Assembly (NCBI GenBank): GCA_949825045.1 | Contig: OX463827.1 | Location: forward strand, 7,462,501-7,526,500 | DNA: 64,000 bases | Direction: 5' to 3' | Origin: Argyresthia goedartella | Taxonomy: Eukaryota; Arthropoda; Insecta; Lepidoptera; Argyresthiidae | Part shown: positions 21,023 to 32,814 of the stretch, piece by piece | Numbering within the stretch: the stretch's first letter is position 1 | Layout: each line of letters starts with the position of its first letter | Program-made: the position numbers and the translations under genes | The notes under the pieces: generated by a model | Told to the model about the DNA's origin: nothing | What the model saw: only the letters and a program-made list of their open reading frames with translations | Databases searched by the model: none

Positions 21023-22010
21023 TGTTAAACTGTCTCCCTCTCAGTGGTCTCAGGCTGCTCTACCCATCAGGTTCGGTGGTCTCGGCGTTTGTCGCCTACA
21101 GGACACGGAACTCCCTGCATTCTTGGCCTCTTCACATGGGGTGTTTAAACTTGTCACTCGCATTTTGAACAGTAATGGTGACAATTTGAATATTCTGTTT
21201 GCGGCTGAGGCTTTGCGGCTGTGGCGGGTCTGTTGCCCGGGGAAGATGAGCCAGAAAAGCCAGGCATTCAGCGAGCCTGGGATGAGGAGCTGTGCAAGTC
21301 ATCCCTTGACGGGCTGGTGGAGCAGAGCATGGGAGCCGTACTTGCTCGCCTGCGTGCAGCATCCCAACCAGAGTTGGGATGCTGCATTGCCATCTCCGCA
21401 GTTGGGCACCTTTTTAGATAACAATTCCCTACGTGTGGCTGTGGCGCTTCGTTTAGGTTGCGAAATCTTCGAAGCACATCGCTGTGTTTGCGGTGCTGCA
21501 GTTGATTCGCTGGGGCATCACGGGCTGCATTGTGTTCGGAGTGCAGGGAGACTCTCTCGCCATCACTCAATTAACGACATCGTCCGGAGGGCACTCGTCT
21601 CTGCTAACATCCCGGCGGTTCTTGTACCTCCTGGATTGTGTCGCAGCGACGGAAAACGACCGGACGGTCTGACGTTAATCCCGTGGGGGTCGTTGTCTTT
21701 TATGGGATGCGACCTGTGTGTGCACGTTTTCTCCATCCCACATCGGCTCAACTGTAGTAACCCCGGGTGCTGCTGCTGAGTCAGCGGCACGGCAGAAGTG
21801 CATTAAATACGCGCAGTTAATGGGAAGTTATCTGTTCGTTCCTTTGGCCGTCGAGACTACATATGGGGTTCGCAGGGTATGGCCTTTGTCAGGGACATTG
21901 GGCGCCACTTGAGGGACCGAGGGTTTAACAATCGCGCTGGGGCTTTCCTGGTCCAGAGAATATCACTCTCACAGCGTTCCCGCGCTGCACTGCCAGTGTA
22001 ATGGGCACCT
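21015..22010 (+). pseudogene. LINE G C-terminus: CCHC cluster and restriction-like endonuclease
   Basis: The 21,015-21,779 stretch opens SPSQWSQAALPIRFGGLGV (the post-reverse-transcriptase region). Two compensating frame changes between about 21,238 and 21,380 hide a stretch read in another frame as PEKPGIQRAWDEELCKSSL. Then LPSPQLGTFLDNNSLRVAV leads into CVCGAAVDSLGHHGLHC (residues 157-173, the CCHC cluster), SRHHSINDIVRRAL and KRPDGLTLIPW with a later Asp (residue 233), matching a PD-x(n)-D nuclease core. A further shift near 21,730 leads into GAAAESAARQKCIKYA and a C-terminal GRHLRDRGFNNRAGAFL. The nuclease would cleave the chromosomal target; here it is broken. Confidence 0.65.
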
Positions 22011-22020
22011 TTGGGCCGGG

Positions 22021-22480
22021 AGATTCTTGGGGCGGTTTGTTTGTGTAATTGTTTATGTCAGTTGTTTTTTCACGTGCTTTATTTTTATACGACGAAACTG
22101 TTTTTGTAGATGTGTGACATTGTTTTTTAATGATAGAGTTTGTAATTAATTAATCCTACATACTTATTATAAAATAATTTAAAAAAATAAACTTAAGTAC
22201 ACAAAACATAAACTTGTAACAAAAACAAGTATCATTAACAAAAACATTAAAAAATCAAGGTATGCTTCGGCAGTATCGCGTACGACCTAAACTAAAAACG
22301 ACATGCAGAAAACTAATAAAAATAAAATAAAATACAGTGGCGGGAAACAGACTGTCTAGTTTTTGATTTAGTTGTTTTCTTTGCAAAACTTGTTATTCTG
22401 CGAAAGTTAATTAATATGTCGTCAAGTGAAGAAGAAATAATGCTTACGCCTAACACACTAATGGAAAAAAGCAAAAGGAG
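22021..22480. other. AT-rich non-coding stretch
   Basis: Contains a very short reading frame starting MSSSEEEIMLTPNTLMEKSK (about 22,414-22,485). It recalls the first residues of some insect transposase or nuclease proteins, but it stops after 23 codons. No other signal. Confidence 0.4.
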
Positions 22481-22482
22481 TT

Positions 22483-22902
22483 ATTGAACAGACATTGTGG
22501 ACAAATTTTACCAGACGGTCCTATAACGTCCTCAGAGTACAATACAACAACGCCCTACGTGGTGTACTAAGACTACCGCGACACTGTAGTGCGTCGGGCA
22601 TGTTCGCCGACGCCAGGGTCCCTGATTTCTTGTCCCTCTTGAGATTCAGGATTGCAGGTTTCTGGGCAGCCCTTCGACAGTCCGGCAATGGTATCCTAGG
22701 GATAGTAGTAAATAACATCTACAGGAACAACATCCTGCAACACTGGGCCTCCGTGCACCGAGAACCTAATAGGAAATAGTTTTAGCTTTATCTTAGTTTT
22801 ATTTTATTTTATTGATATTATTTTATGTTATTTTACTATGGGCCTAAGCTATTGTGCAAATGGCCTGAAATAAAAGCTTTATTATTATTATTATTATTGT
22901 CG
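22483..22902 (+). mobile_element. LINE H, 3' end fragment with (TTA)n tail
   Basis: A 94-aa C-terminal fragment (22,495-22,779) reads LWTNFTRRSYNVLRVQYNNA, then LRLPRHCSASGMFADARVPD. It matches the C-terminal domain of a LINE family I remember as common in insects and other arthropods. A short 3' untranslated region follows, ending AATAAAAGC plus a (TTA)n run at about 22,880-22,899. No motif for catalysis is included, so it is a dead 5'-truncated copy. Clade not assigned. Confidence 0.65.
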
Positions 22903-23600
22903 CCTCAATCCAAGCAAATTTATCTTAAAACGAAAGTATTTTTAAAATATCACTTTTTGATTTCCTCGCTATCGAAGGGAAAAGCAGAGTGTATAACTCG
23001 ATCTTCAAACCCATTTTATCCTCGACTTAATTATCCAACCTAACACCTACGGCTCGATTGGATAACATAAGTCTAGCGTGATTTAGCTTGTTTTATGCCC
23101 TTGTTGTACAATATAACTAGTCGTCATCAAGCGAGCATGTACGACGTCGTAAACAGCTCAACGGGCAGGTGCTGTGATGATTGTGGCGCCTCAAGGTGTG
23201 ATGGCGGGCAACGGTACCCAGCAAGATCTGCAAAGTATTTTGTATGTGACAGGCGTGGTCATTCAAAAATGCTGCTGCTACTACGACTGGGTATTTTGTT
23301 CATCTACCTTTTATCACAATGATACACAATAGGTTGTACAGCCGGCATCAGTATAAAGGTATCTAATATTTTTTTACATATTTTGGATATTTTCAAATGA
23401 AGAAATTATTCTTCTTACAGTGTTCTATTTACAGATTTATTGATCAAAAATGGTGATTACCCTCAGAACTACCTTAAGTGGGCGTTCTATTACATGTTAA
23501 TTTAAAGTGATTGAACACTGCAGGTGCAGTAAAATAGGGTTATTTGTTAGGTGTATCAATAGCATAAATTAAGATAGATGCTAATAGATTTTATCTAGGA
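22903..23600. other. Non-coding interval, nothing recognised
   Basis: No coding signal beyond short chance ORFs. The 75-aa ORF at 23,095 shows a Cys-rich patch (CCDDCGASRCDGG) but no family match and no supporting context. Confidence 0.5.
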
Positions 23601-23639
23601 GTTGAACAAAAAAAGACTCATTTTATTCATTCAAGTGAC

Positions 23640-23881
23640 TATCTTTGAACAAATGGAAATATCAAAGCAACCATTAATTATGTTATTAGATAGCGGAATG
23701 ACACCCTTGATTAAATCTGTTTGATGCAAGTTTTAATTAAAATTAGGCACACGCACATAACAAGAAGATGGCGGTCGGCAACATCCAGACATGAAGAGAC
23801 TGAATTCAAAACACAAATTCTCAGTGTTGCCACCTAAAATAAAGCTCTTATAATATCTTATATCTTATACATATCTTAACA
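23640..23881 (-). repeat. Probable Copia 3' LTR (outer edge unknown)
   Basis: On the minus strand TGTTAAGATATGTATAAG follows directly after the purine tract ATTGAGGGATGG, as expected at a polypurine-tract/LTR junction, about 100 bp downstream of the pol stop. No second LTR is available for comparison, so the end is a guess. Confidence 0.45.
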
Positions 23882-23982
23882 CCATCCCTCAATGTTAATC
23901 ATCTTTGAACAGACGAACACCAAAACAATGCAACAATATATAGGTAGTTAACAAAAGTTGCTCGCTAAAACCTAACATTTTT

Positions 23983-25497
23983 CTAAATTTTTGAAACTTG
24001 ACTCTGTGGTTTAGGAAAACTATCTGCCTGTTTATCATTTGTACTCACATACTCAATAGACATTTTATTTTCATAGAACTTTCCCTTACAAAGAATATTT
24101 TAATATCCACATGTTTAAATTTGTGGTGGAATTGAGGATTTTTACACAACCCTATTACAGACATATTATCCTCATTCAGAGTAACAACAGTATCAAAACC
24201 ATAGAGAAATGTATACAGACCCTGTAGCCAACACGCCTCACTAGTAACTAAACTTAGCGCTATGAATTCAGCCTCGGTTGATGACAAGGCAACTGTTGGT
24301 TGTTTTCTTGCAACCCATGACACACTACAACCAAATAATTTTAATATAAAAAACCACCCGTTGACTTTCTATCAGCCTTGTCCGCAGCCCAGTCCGAATC
24401 AACAAAACCAGTAATAATATTACAACTCTTTGATTTTTCGAATACTAGGCACAAATTTAAAGTACCCTGAGTATAACGTAACACACATTTTAGAGCGATC
24501 CATACATCTTGACTTGCACATGAGTGGAATGTACTCAGTATATTTATTGCTAAACAAATATCAGGGCTTGTACACAACATAGCATACTAAATCTAGATTT
24601 AGGAAAATAATTGATTATCTATCTCTTGACTCTCAGATTTTTCTCTCATAAGCACACAGCGATTAAATTTGACTTCCATGGGAGTCATATAAGTTTTACA
24701 CTCTGATATATTACAGTCTTTGAAAAGATTTTTTAAGTAATGTGTCTGATCCATTATAATAGTTCCCTCCCTCAAATTTTTACTTATATGAATTCCTAAG
24801 TAATGACATATCCATCCTAAACCTTTAATTTTAAAATGAGTGCTCAACAAATGTTTTACAGTTTCAACTTCACTTGCTTCACTAGAATACAATAACAGAT
24901 CATCGACATACAACATAAGGTAAGTTTTACAACCAACCATTTTACAACCATGATATTAATTCTTGAATATAAAAAGTACTCATAATCACTTCTCACAAAG
25001 CCTAACTACACATAACAGCATGAAACTTTTTAGTCCTGTTCTTGGGTGAATCTTTTAGCCCATACAAAACTTTATTTAGTTTACAAACAGTATTTTCAAA
25101 ACAATCACAATCCTGAGGTACAAAGATATACTTATCTCGCTCTATCTCAACATATAAAAAAGCACTGCAAACATCTAACTGATGTACTAACATGTTGTTT
25201 TGGTTACAAAAAAAAACAAAAACAAACGAACAAAAGTTAGCCTAGCTACTGGAATGAAAGTTTCTGTACACGGCACATCTCTTTGAAAACCTCTAGCTAT
25301 TAACCTAGCTTTGTAGGATGCAACATTACCTTTTTCATCCTTTTTCCAGCAAAACACCTACTTGGTGTCATTGACCTTGTAGTCATTACTTTTTCTTACA
25401 TGGTCCCATGTATCATTCTCATTCAGAGCTTGTAGTTCTTTCTGGATTGCTTCCTTCCACCTAGAAGCATCAACGCTAGCAATTGTAACGGCACAAA
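23983..25497 (-). pseudogene. Copia pol, reverse transcriptase and RNase H
   Basis: Minus-strand order: SRWKEAIQKELQALNENDTW (RT start), a stop, YKARLIARGFQRD, then MLVHQLDVCSAFLYVEIE (motif A, D-V-x-x-A-F-L) and NKVLYGLKDSPK. Next are MLYVDDLLLYSS (Y-V-D-D active site), GWICHYLGIHI, FVDSDWAADKADRKSTGGFL (RNase H) and TVALSSTEAEFIALS with KHVDIKIFFVRE. IEYVSTNDKQADSF and a stop at 23,983-23,985 end it. These are the classic Copia landmarks. Frame changes at about 24,330, 24,590 and 24,970-25,000 and a stop near 25,360 kill it. Confidence 0.85.
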
Positions 25498-27685
25498 GCT
25501 AAGGTCGAGCCGCCGCTATCAGTAGCTATGATCGTCTATTCTATCTATCCCAAAATGAGAGGACCCGATTCAGCTGTAAGATTTGTAAGTTAAGAATGAT
25601 AAGTCTGAATTCCTCGTTCGTTGAGAAATTCGTTAGGCGTACAATAGTCGAACGAAGTTTGGTTCAGGAAGTTACAGTTTCAAGTTAGACAGAGAAAGCA
25701 TATATGTCCGCGAGCCGGTAATTCACATCAGTCAGCGGTGTATTGCGCCAGAACGATCGTTGTTATATTTTATGTGATGGCACCATCTGGTTTTTGTATA
25801 TATGAGCGCATTGGAACTTCTTTTTGTTTTAGTGGTCGACCACAGTTTATAATATTTGTTTGTGATATCGTATAGATATCCGTCGTAGTTTTACGACGTG
25901 AGTACTCAATGATATTTCATGTGCTCGCTAGTAGCGGCTTGTGGTGGTTCCAATTATATATTTGGTTCACGGCAATAACGATCCGAAAAGACCGGTTTAC
26001 ACAATTGCGATTTGATTTTCCGAAATGGGTTCTGAACTAGCGGTTACCTCAAAAGGTCCGTAACGTTTTGAAACCTTCAACTCTGCGCAATTTGAGCTGG
26101 ATGTTATCGAAACGCAAGCATTATTGTTTTAGGAGATCTAACCCACACCATAGCGAAGTGCATAGTTCGATAAATACCGAACTATGAATTCCACTAGCCG
26201 CAGCACGTCCTGGGCTGAGCCAAATCATATATACCGACTCAGCTGACACATTAGACCTCCAGCGAAATTTACATTTAATTTAAAAATGCAACTTGAATCC
26301 AACCTGACCCAAGGCAATGCAAAACACCTACCCGGTCCTAAACAATGAACTTTAGACTGTAAATTGATCTCTTCGCGCGTCCCCGACAACACTCAAATGT
26401 CAAAATATCAACAGGATATGTTATCTGTGTTGACACCGGTTTAAATTTGTTCTGAATTTGTTATTTCCATCCGCGGAACCTCATCGATCAAACAGTCTTC
26501 CTATGCCCTGCCAACCTAGGTTTAGCCGCAACTAAACTCCTGTCTAGCCTAGTCTAAAAACCTAGTGTTATACCACGTCCATTATCGACACCACTCGAAA
26601 ATGGTTGAGTTTGATTTGAATGTGCTTGAATGTTTAACGACTGTGTGTGTGGGAATTACAAAACTCGCTACTCGAAAGGAATGAGGAGAGGATTAGCCCG
26701 CGAATATCCTAAGAGCCAATCCAGGAACCCTATGGTGAAGGAAAAAGGAATTTAGGGTCGCTCCAAGCCCAGACTCAGACTCAGATTAATTGACTTACAA
26801 GTTCTTTTCTAACGACCCAAGGATAGTTTTGGAGTTTGGGGTTGGTTGATATAAAGGTTAGGAACCGAGGTATATCTCGGCGCTTCAGACACTCACGAAA
26901 ACCCACTGAAACATCGCAATCACAAATTCGTATAGTTCTGACGCGTAACACGGCAGACAAAAACTGTTTAGAACTCGTGAAAGACGACTGTCACAGTAGC
27001 TAGACGCTGAGACTGAATGCCCTCCCCTCTCATGCTCTGGTATTTATATGCGTCCTTTGCGAACACGCTCTGCCCAAGCGAAGCTTCTTATCACTAACTA
27101 CACAGGGTCTAATTTCAACCATGCCATGCAGATCCGCCGTTCTACAAATTGTGTGTACGCATATTCACTATGATCAACCGTAGGTGATCACTCAAATCAT
27201 TTGGTACTGCCGATACACAGAATCTGTTGATCGCTGACCAATAAAAGCTTGTTGCGATTAATTAAGCATTCCCGACCGCTAGGGCGCGTAGCTAAGACCA
27301 CCAGAATGCTATCCAAACTAGCGGTGTCAGACCCTCCATATCATACCTCAATCGCAATTGTGTATTTGCAATCAACATAATAGCTTTCTCCGTTCCATAA
27401 TAACCTTTCATTATTTAGTTATTCATAATTTTATTCAACGCGCAGCCAAATCGGCTCTGATCTCTACACATCTCGCAGGAATGCGACAAAAAAACTTGGC
27501 CTGAAAACTTCCACGAACCAACCCACGCGTCGGCTCTGTTTTTTTGCTAACTTTGCCAGTAAGCTACGCAAAACCCCCAAACGTTATCTGAACCGATTCT
27601 CGTATTCAAAACAGCGCGGCGTTGGGCTAGCTCTCTACCACGCAGAATGAAGTATCAAATGTACCGAATCTCGTGTACCATTACA
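25498..27685 (-). repeat. LTR-A1 3' LTR
   Basis: On the minus strand it starts TGTAATGGTACACGAG, directly after the polypurine tract, and ends CTCGACCTTAGC against Copia sequence. The end is GC rather than the usual CA. Length equals that of the 5' LTR. Confidence 0.9.
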
Positions 27686-28076
27686 GCCCCCTCCCAGACC
27701 TTGAGACACTGTTTATCTCAGTTAACATGTCGCAAGGATCTCATTACCACTATGCTACCCATGCTTTGTACATATCTACTCTATATGTACGGACATCTCA
27801 AATCATGTACACAGACCGATGAATCTGTCAATTATGTATATAATATTTACACAACTCGATTGAGTTCTCTCCTGTCTTATCTTATTTATCTATCTTACTA
27901 TACAACCTCGCTTACCCGCAATTTATCCTAATTCGTATTACTATATATATATACAAATTGTTTTTTTTTTTTTTTTTTTTTTTTTTGTTTCCAAACCATG
28001 CAAGATCCTTAAATCTACAAAGTAGTTACTCAAATTTACAGCTTACAGCTTAATTATATAACTTTTATACACTATC
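27686..28076 (-). other. LTR-A1 3' untranslated region with polypurine tract and A-run
   Basis: Between the pol stop and the 3' LTR. On the minus strand it holds a run of about 28 A (plus-strand T, 27,961-27,986) and ends in GGGAGGGGGC (27,695-27,686), the polypurine tract that primes plus-strand synthesis. LTR-A2 keeps the tract exactly; its T run is interrupted. Confidence 0.75.
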
Positions 28077-31000
28077 TTATTTATCTACGCCCTTATTCGT
28101 CCTCACATAATACCTGGCTATATTTATAGTATTGAAGTTACCCAATATCTCATTTGAACCCGGATCTACTAAAGTATAACAGTTAGGATATACCACTGCC
28201 GAAATAACATAAGGCCCTTTATACAACAATGAAAATTTCCGCATGATTTTATGTTCTTTATTTGAATGCACAAAAGTCTTAAGTTTCACATAATCACCTA
28301 TACGATAGACTTCTAACTTACGCCGTTTGTCCGCCTGTCGCTTACGTCGTTCACTAGAACTTTTAGAGTTTTCTATCGCTACATTTCGCACCTGTTCCGT
28401 ATCCCGCACACTATGGCCTAATAACCATTCATCGCCTAATTCCTTGTCAATAGTTAACGGTTCCCGCCTACCAAACGCTAACTCATTAGGCGCAAAGCCT
28501 GTGCTTGTGTGTTCGATATTATTATAGCAATTTTGAATGTCCGGTAACACGTCGACCCAACTACGATTACTTCCGCCGCAATAAGTTCTAATCAGTCGAC
28601 CTAGCTCGCGATTCACTCTTTCTACGCTATTAGAATTTGGACAATACACCGACGTATGCGTGACCCGAATCCCCAGCTGTTTGAGTCCAAATTCCTAAAC
28701 TTTCGATATGAACTGTGGTCCTGAGTCCGTAATTATAGTTTCGATAGGTATTTCCCTATGAAATCTCTTTGTACAAGCGAGCACGCTCCTACCTGTCGCT
28801 TTTCGCATTGGATATAATTTTTTTACCTTACTGTACACGTCTTGAATCACATATATATATTGATACCCGAATTTACCTACGGGCATTGGCCCATAAAGGT
28901 CCGAGAAAACTTTCTCACCCAACTTTTCCGCCAACACCGGTGTACAAGGACCAACGGTATTGTTAGTACTTGGTTTGACCTTTTGACATATGTCACAACT
29001 TCTTATCACCGCGCTAATCACCCTACTCATATGAAGAAAATAATATCTGTCCTTCATCAGTGCTAATATTTTATATCTGCCGTAGTGACCTATTTCTTCA
29101 TGTATGTGTAAAATAAGTTCCTCCTGTAGTGATTTCGGAATTACTAGCAACTGTACGTTCCGCTTCGGCACGTGAAAATATAACGTATCACCTACTAGCT
29201 TATAATTTTCAAAACCTCTCGTTCCGGTATCTACCACATTACGTCTGATACAACCGCTAATTCGATTTAACCGCTCATCTTCGCTTTGTAATCTCGCAAT
29301 ATCCCGTAAACTCGAAATAACACTTGCGGTATTCGATGCCTGAAACCAGAATATCCCCGGCTGAACATTTGTACTGTCAATCATACCTCCAGGTCCCGCT
29401 ATTTGCCTGCTTAGCGTGTCGGCAATTTGATTATCAGTCCCTCGCACAAATTCTATGTCGTAATCGAATTGCTCTAAAAACATAATCCACCTCGTTACGC
29501 GTGCCCCTAATAAGGTCCACGACTTAATGAACGTCAAACTTTTATGATCAGTTCTAATAATAACTTTTCCTCCCCGCAAATATATCTCAAATCGCTTTAA
29601 AGTGTATATAACTGCATACATTTCCTGTTCACTGATAGCCCATCTCGTCTGAGCACCCTTAAATGCCTGCGAACAGAACCCTATAATTCGTTCCTGGCCC
29701 GATTCATCTAATTGATAAACATAGCCCCCAATTCCTATAGCGCTGGCGTCACATTGAACATAATATGTTTTTCCCGCCAATGGCTGACTCAAAATTATAC
29801 TTTCTGAGAATTGGTTTTTTATCTCGTCAAAAGCACTTTGCATCTGCGCATTCCAGACGAACGTGACTCCAGACCGTAATAAATTGTACAAGGGCTGTGT
29901 TAACGTTCCAAAATTTTTTATAAACCTCCGAAAGTAATTTATGAACCCCAAAAACGCCCTCAATTGCCTGACAGTTCTGGGTGACGGATATAATTTAAGT
30001 GTTTCAATTTTGTCCGGGTCCATCTGCAAACCTTGTGTAGACAAAATATGCCCCAATAACTTGACCCTTTTTTGTGCGAACTCGCATTTTTTTAGCTTGC
30101 ATGTGAAGCCCGCGTCTTTCAATTTACTCAGAACCGTGTCCACTTGAGACAAATGCTGTTCGAAGTCACCCTCAGTTAAAATTGCCAAATCGTCAACAAA
30201 ATTTAAACAATATGACCTAACCTCTGGCCCTAGAATTAAATCCATCGCCCTCGAAAATGAACCCACACTGGTTTTCAACCCCTGAGGTAAAACGTTGTAA
30301 ACATAACTTCTGCCTTGATATACAAAACCCGTGTATCGTTAGGATTCGTCCGATAATGGTATAGAAAAATACGCATCTTTGATATCAATAACTCCTATGT
30401 AGTTTATTCGGCGCCCGGATTGCAATATCTCACTCATTAAAGGTGTGGTTTCTACCTCCCCAACCATTCCCGTGTTTAATTGTCGTGCATCTAGCAAAAT
30501 ACGGACCTCTCCTGATTTCTTTAATGTACAAGTCAATGGACTGCTGAAATCCGTAGATTGCCTGCTAATAATACCTATCACTTCCATTTCTTCCAATCGT
30601 TTTGTTACTTTATCGCGATATACGAACGGTATGGGATAGCTTCGTTTTACGAAAGGCGTTTCATCTCTCATTTTTATCTCATGTATATATTTATTTGTCC
30701 CACCTACACTATCGCTAAACAACTCTGCATGTTTATTTAACACCGGCAATAACTTTGTTTTGTGTTCAACAGGTATTGATGAATTATTCACATATTCCTC
30801 TATCATATTTCTACAGGTATCTTGGTTCTGTACTTCCATTGTACAACAGCAAGAGTCCTGATTAGGGCCAATACCTAATGGTATTTCACATATCCGCCCG
30901 GCGCTTCGTATAATTAGCCTCTTACTTCCCTCACACATTAAACTGGCTCGCGTCTGTTGTATAAAATCAAACCCCAAAATTAAATCTTTAGGCACCCTTG

Positions 31001-31538
31001 TTAATACTAGCATTGGAGTATCGATAACGCATTCACCTATTGTTAATGGTAACGTTACTAATTTATCAACCTTTTCCTTACTGACTCCAAATGCACCTGT
31101 GATTCTCAAACTTGGAATCGGTATTTCCGTCGGTTTTCCCAATTGTCTGCACACTTCTTCGTACACTCTCCGATTTATTACGCTGATTTCGCTCCCCGAA
31201 TCAATCAAACTCCTTACAACAATATTCCCAATACGCACATCTATCTCAGGTAATGTCAAAGTACTACATAACTCGCGCCCACACTCAGTCGAATCGTCGT
31301 CTCTGAATATCGTATGTAAACGTCTGTCATTGCGGCCTATACAATTCGATCTAGATTTTTCCTCTAAACACACGGCATATCCATGCGCTTTATGCGCTAA
31401 TAATTGAATATATTCATTCACACCCACGTTCGAATCCAAATTACACAAATCATACAATCTATGCTTTTTTCCAATTTGATCGGCTGTCCACCCAAACCGT
31501 AATAAATATCTGAGCGCGAACGACCCGCGCGAGTCCAC
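28077..31538 (-). pseudogene. pol: LTR-A1 pol: protease, RT, RNase H, integrase; two premature stops
   Basis: One minus-strand frame, -1 to gag. Protease: VVRSLIDSGSEISVINRRVY (D-S-G). RT: VRILLDARQLN and GVIDIKDAYFSIPL (motif A), NVLPQGLKTS (motif B) and CLNFVDDLAILTE (V-D-D). RNase H: YYVQCDASAIGIGGYV, SEQEMYAVIYTLK and IIRTDHKSLTF, then ADTLSRQ. Integrase: HIHEEIGHYG and CDICQKVKPS (H-H-C-C finger), FSDLYGP, ITDSGPQF and SNSVERVNRELG (D-D-E), then a basic C-terminus to the stop at 28,077. Premature stops: TAA at 30,341-30,339, just after motif A, and TAG at 28,697-28,695 in integrase; LTR-A2 has Lys and Trp codons there. The frame is otherwise open throughout. No env and no recognised chromodomain. 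Confidence 0.9.
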
Positions 31539-31547
31539 TAGTTTTTT
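31538..31547 (-). promoter_or_regulatory. Predicted -1 ribosomal frameshift site, gag to pol
   Basis: On the minus strand the gag codons TCA AAA AAC TAG hold the canonical heptamer A AAA AAC in the correct register, immediately before the gag stop. A -1 slip reads on into the pol frame without a stop. The same 10 bases are kept in LTR-A2 (63,441-63,450). Confidence 0.75.
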
Positions 31548-32593
31548 GAATTCTGACTTATCGCATTATTCCTGTCACTTGAACTTTGCCCTGCCTCTGT
31601 ATCTCCTGAACTATCATTGCCCCTCTGGAACCCTATTGCCTTGAAGCTAGGCTGAAGCTGTCTGCCTCTACCGTGAAAATAACCGCGACCACGCGTCCCA
31701 AATTCGTTTCGCGCCTTCGTTACCGCGTTATAATTATTCCTACGACTCATCGCGTTATAACGTAACGTATTTACCCGCATAGCTCGATATTGCCCACGCA
31801 TGTAGCTATTCCGCCTTACATTATTCGTATCCATCGTATCCGAACCATGCATCGCACTTAATCCCCCATCGACATTCCGTTCTAAATGCCGAAGGAAGTC
31901 GACCGCATCACGTATAGTCATCGGTTCCTTTCTAGCAAAAAACGCTACCTGAATATCACGCGGCAACTGTCTGAAAATCGTGCTGATTTTCTCCGTATCA
32001 GTAAACGGTATCGTAAGCTCGTATATGCTATTCAATTGAGAGGAAAAAAATTCTTCCATACTTTGACCTTTCTTAGAATCAAACTTCGCAGTTAGGAATC
32101 TTTGCTTAATTAATTCCTGTTCATTATCACCCCAGAATACCTCTCTGAAATCTTTTTCAAAATCCGAATAGGTTCGCCATGAGTCTCTGTATATGCTCAT
32201 TCGAACTTTCGCAATTCCTACCAAACTATCCGTTGCCCATATCAAAGCCCTAGAACTATCTCCCGAGACTTTAATATAAGCCTTTAAATCTCTTAAGAAA
32301 ATCATCGGATTTTCCGAACTCCGCCCATCGAATGTCGGCAACTTCTGTGTCATTTTCACAATGCATGATTGACGTTTTTCTACCGATTGTTCAAACGTCT
32401 CTAGTTCCTGTCTGTCAGTCTGTCTGTCCGAAGTCCTACTAGCATTGCTCGTGCTGGAACCCCTTTCCAAACTGTCTAATCTATTCATTATTTCAGATAA
32501 CAATTGCGTCACCTGTTCTGACGCCATTTCACTTGTGTGTGAAAGTGAATTTTGTGCTACCCGACTATCGTTTTTTCTACGCCGGCCGGCCAT
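31538..32593 (-). CDS. gag: LTR-A1 gag, 351 aa, intact
   Basis: Structural protein of the retrotransposon particle. It starts at ATG 32,593 (MAGRRRKNDSRVAQNS), about 220 bp inside the 5' LTR edge. An N-terminal polar region with a short coiled segment (QLLSEIMNRLDSLE) precedes a Gag-like core: LPTFDGRSSENPMIFLRDLK, WRTYSDFEKDFREVF, GQSMEEFFSSQLNSIYEL and ARKEPMTIRDAVDFLRHLE. The C-terminus is Arg/Gly-rich (FGTRGRGYFHGRGRQ) and I see no CCHC zinc knuckle, so nucleic-acid binding probably relies on the RG region. The stop TAG (31,540-31,538) directly follows a slippery heptamer. LTR-A2 has a frameshifted homologue. Confidence 0.85.
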   Translation of the reverse strand: MAGRRRKNDSRVAQNSLSHTSEMASEQVTQLLSEIMNRLDSLERGSSTSNASRTSDRQTDRQELETFEQSVEKRQSCIVKMTQKLPTFDGRSSENPMIFLRDLKAYIKVSGDSSRALIWATDSLVGIAKVRMSIYRDSWRTYSDFEKDFREVFWGDNEQELIKQRFLTAKFDSKKGQSMEEFFSSQLNSIYELTIPFTDTEKISTIFRQLPRDIQVAFFARKEPMTIRDAVDFLRHLERNVDGGLSAMHGSDTMDTNNVRRNSYMRGQYRAMRVNTLRYNAMSRRNNYNAVTKARNEFGTRGRGYFHGRGRQLQPSFKAIGFQRGNDSSGDTEAGQSSSDRNNAISQNSKN

Positions 32594-32814
32594 TATTCCT
32601 ATTGAACCGCCGTAGCTCGTACAAAGAATTGAGAAAACAATGCCCCTTTTTTTGCTTATTTCTTACTTACAAAACTGAACTGTTTAAAATCGTTTCTACG
32701 TTGTGTTATTTTTAAAAGTAACGCGTTAGACCTTGATTCTTTTAGAATATCTAGGTATCAGACTATCTAGGATATCCTTCGGTCTCGGCACCAGAAATCT
32801 GTACCGGCAAACAG

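Larger units (their letters stand above)
20801..22020 (+). mobile_element. LINE G, restriction-like-endonuclease LINE with the reverse transcriptase deleted
   Basis: An N-terminal zinc-finger ORF (20,801-21,022) abuts a C-terminal region carrying a Cys-Cys-His-Cys cluster and a restriction-like-endonuclease signature. The whole central region, including the reverse transcriptase, is absent. The element class is one where a single ORF carries a zinc finger, reverse transcriptase and then a PD-type nuclease (R2/R4/NeSL-like grouping; exact clade unknown). Coding runs to about 22,010. Confidence 0.65.

Noticed and set aside
23095..23322. Cys-rich 75-aa ORF as a small secreted protein
   Set aside because: No signal peptide, stops nearby, composition not convincing.
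27647..27931. 94-aa plus-strand ORF
   Set aside because: Spans the LTR-A1 3' LTR/polypurine-tract junction on the antisense strand; no family features.
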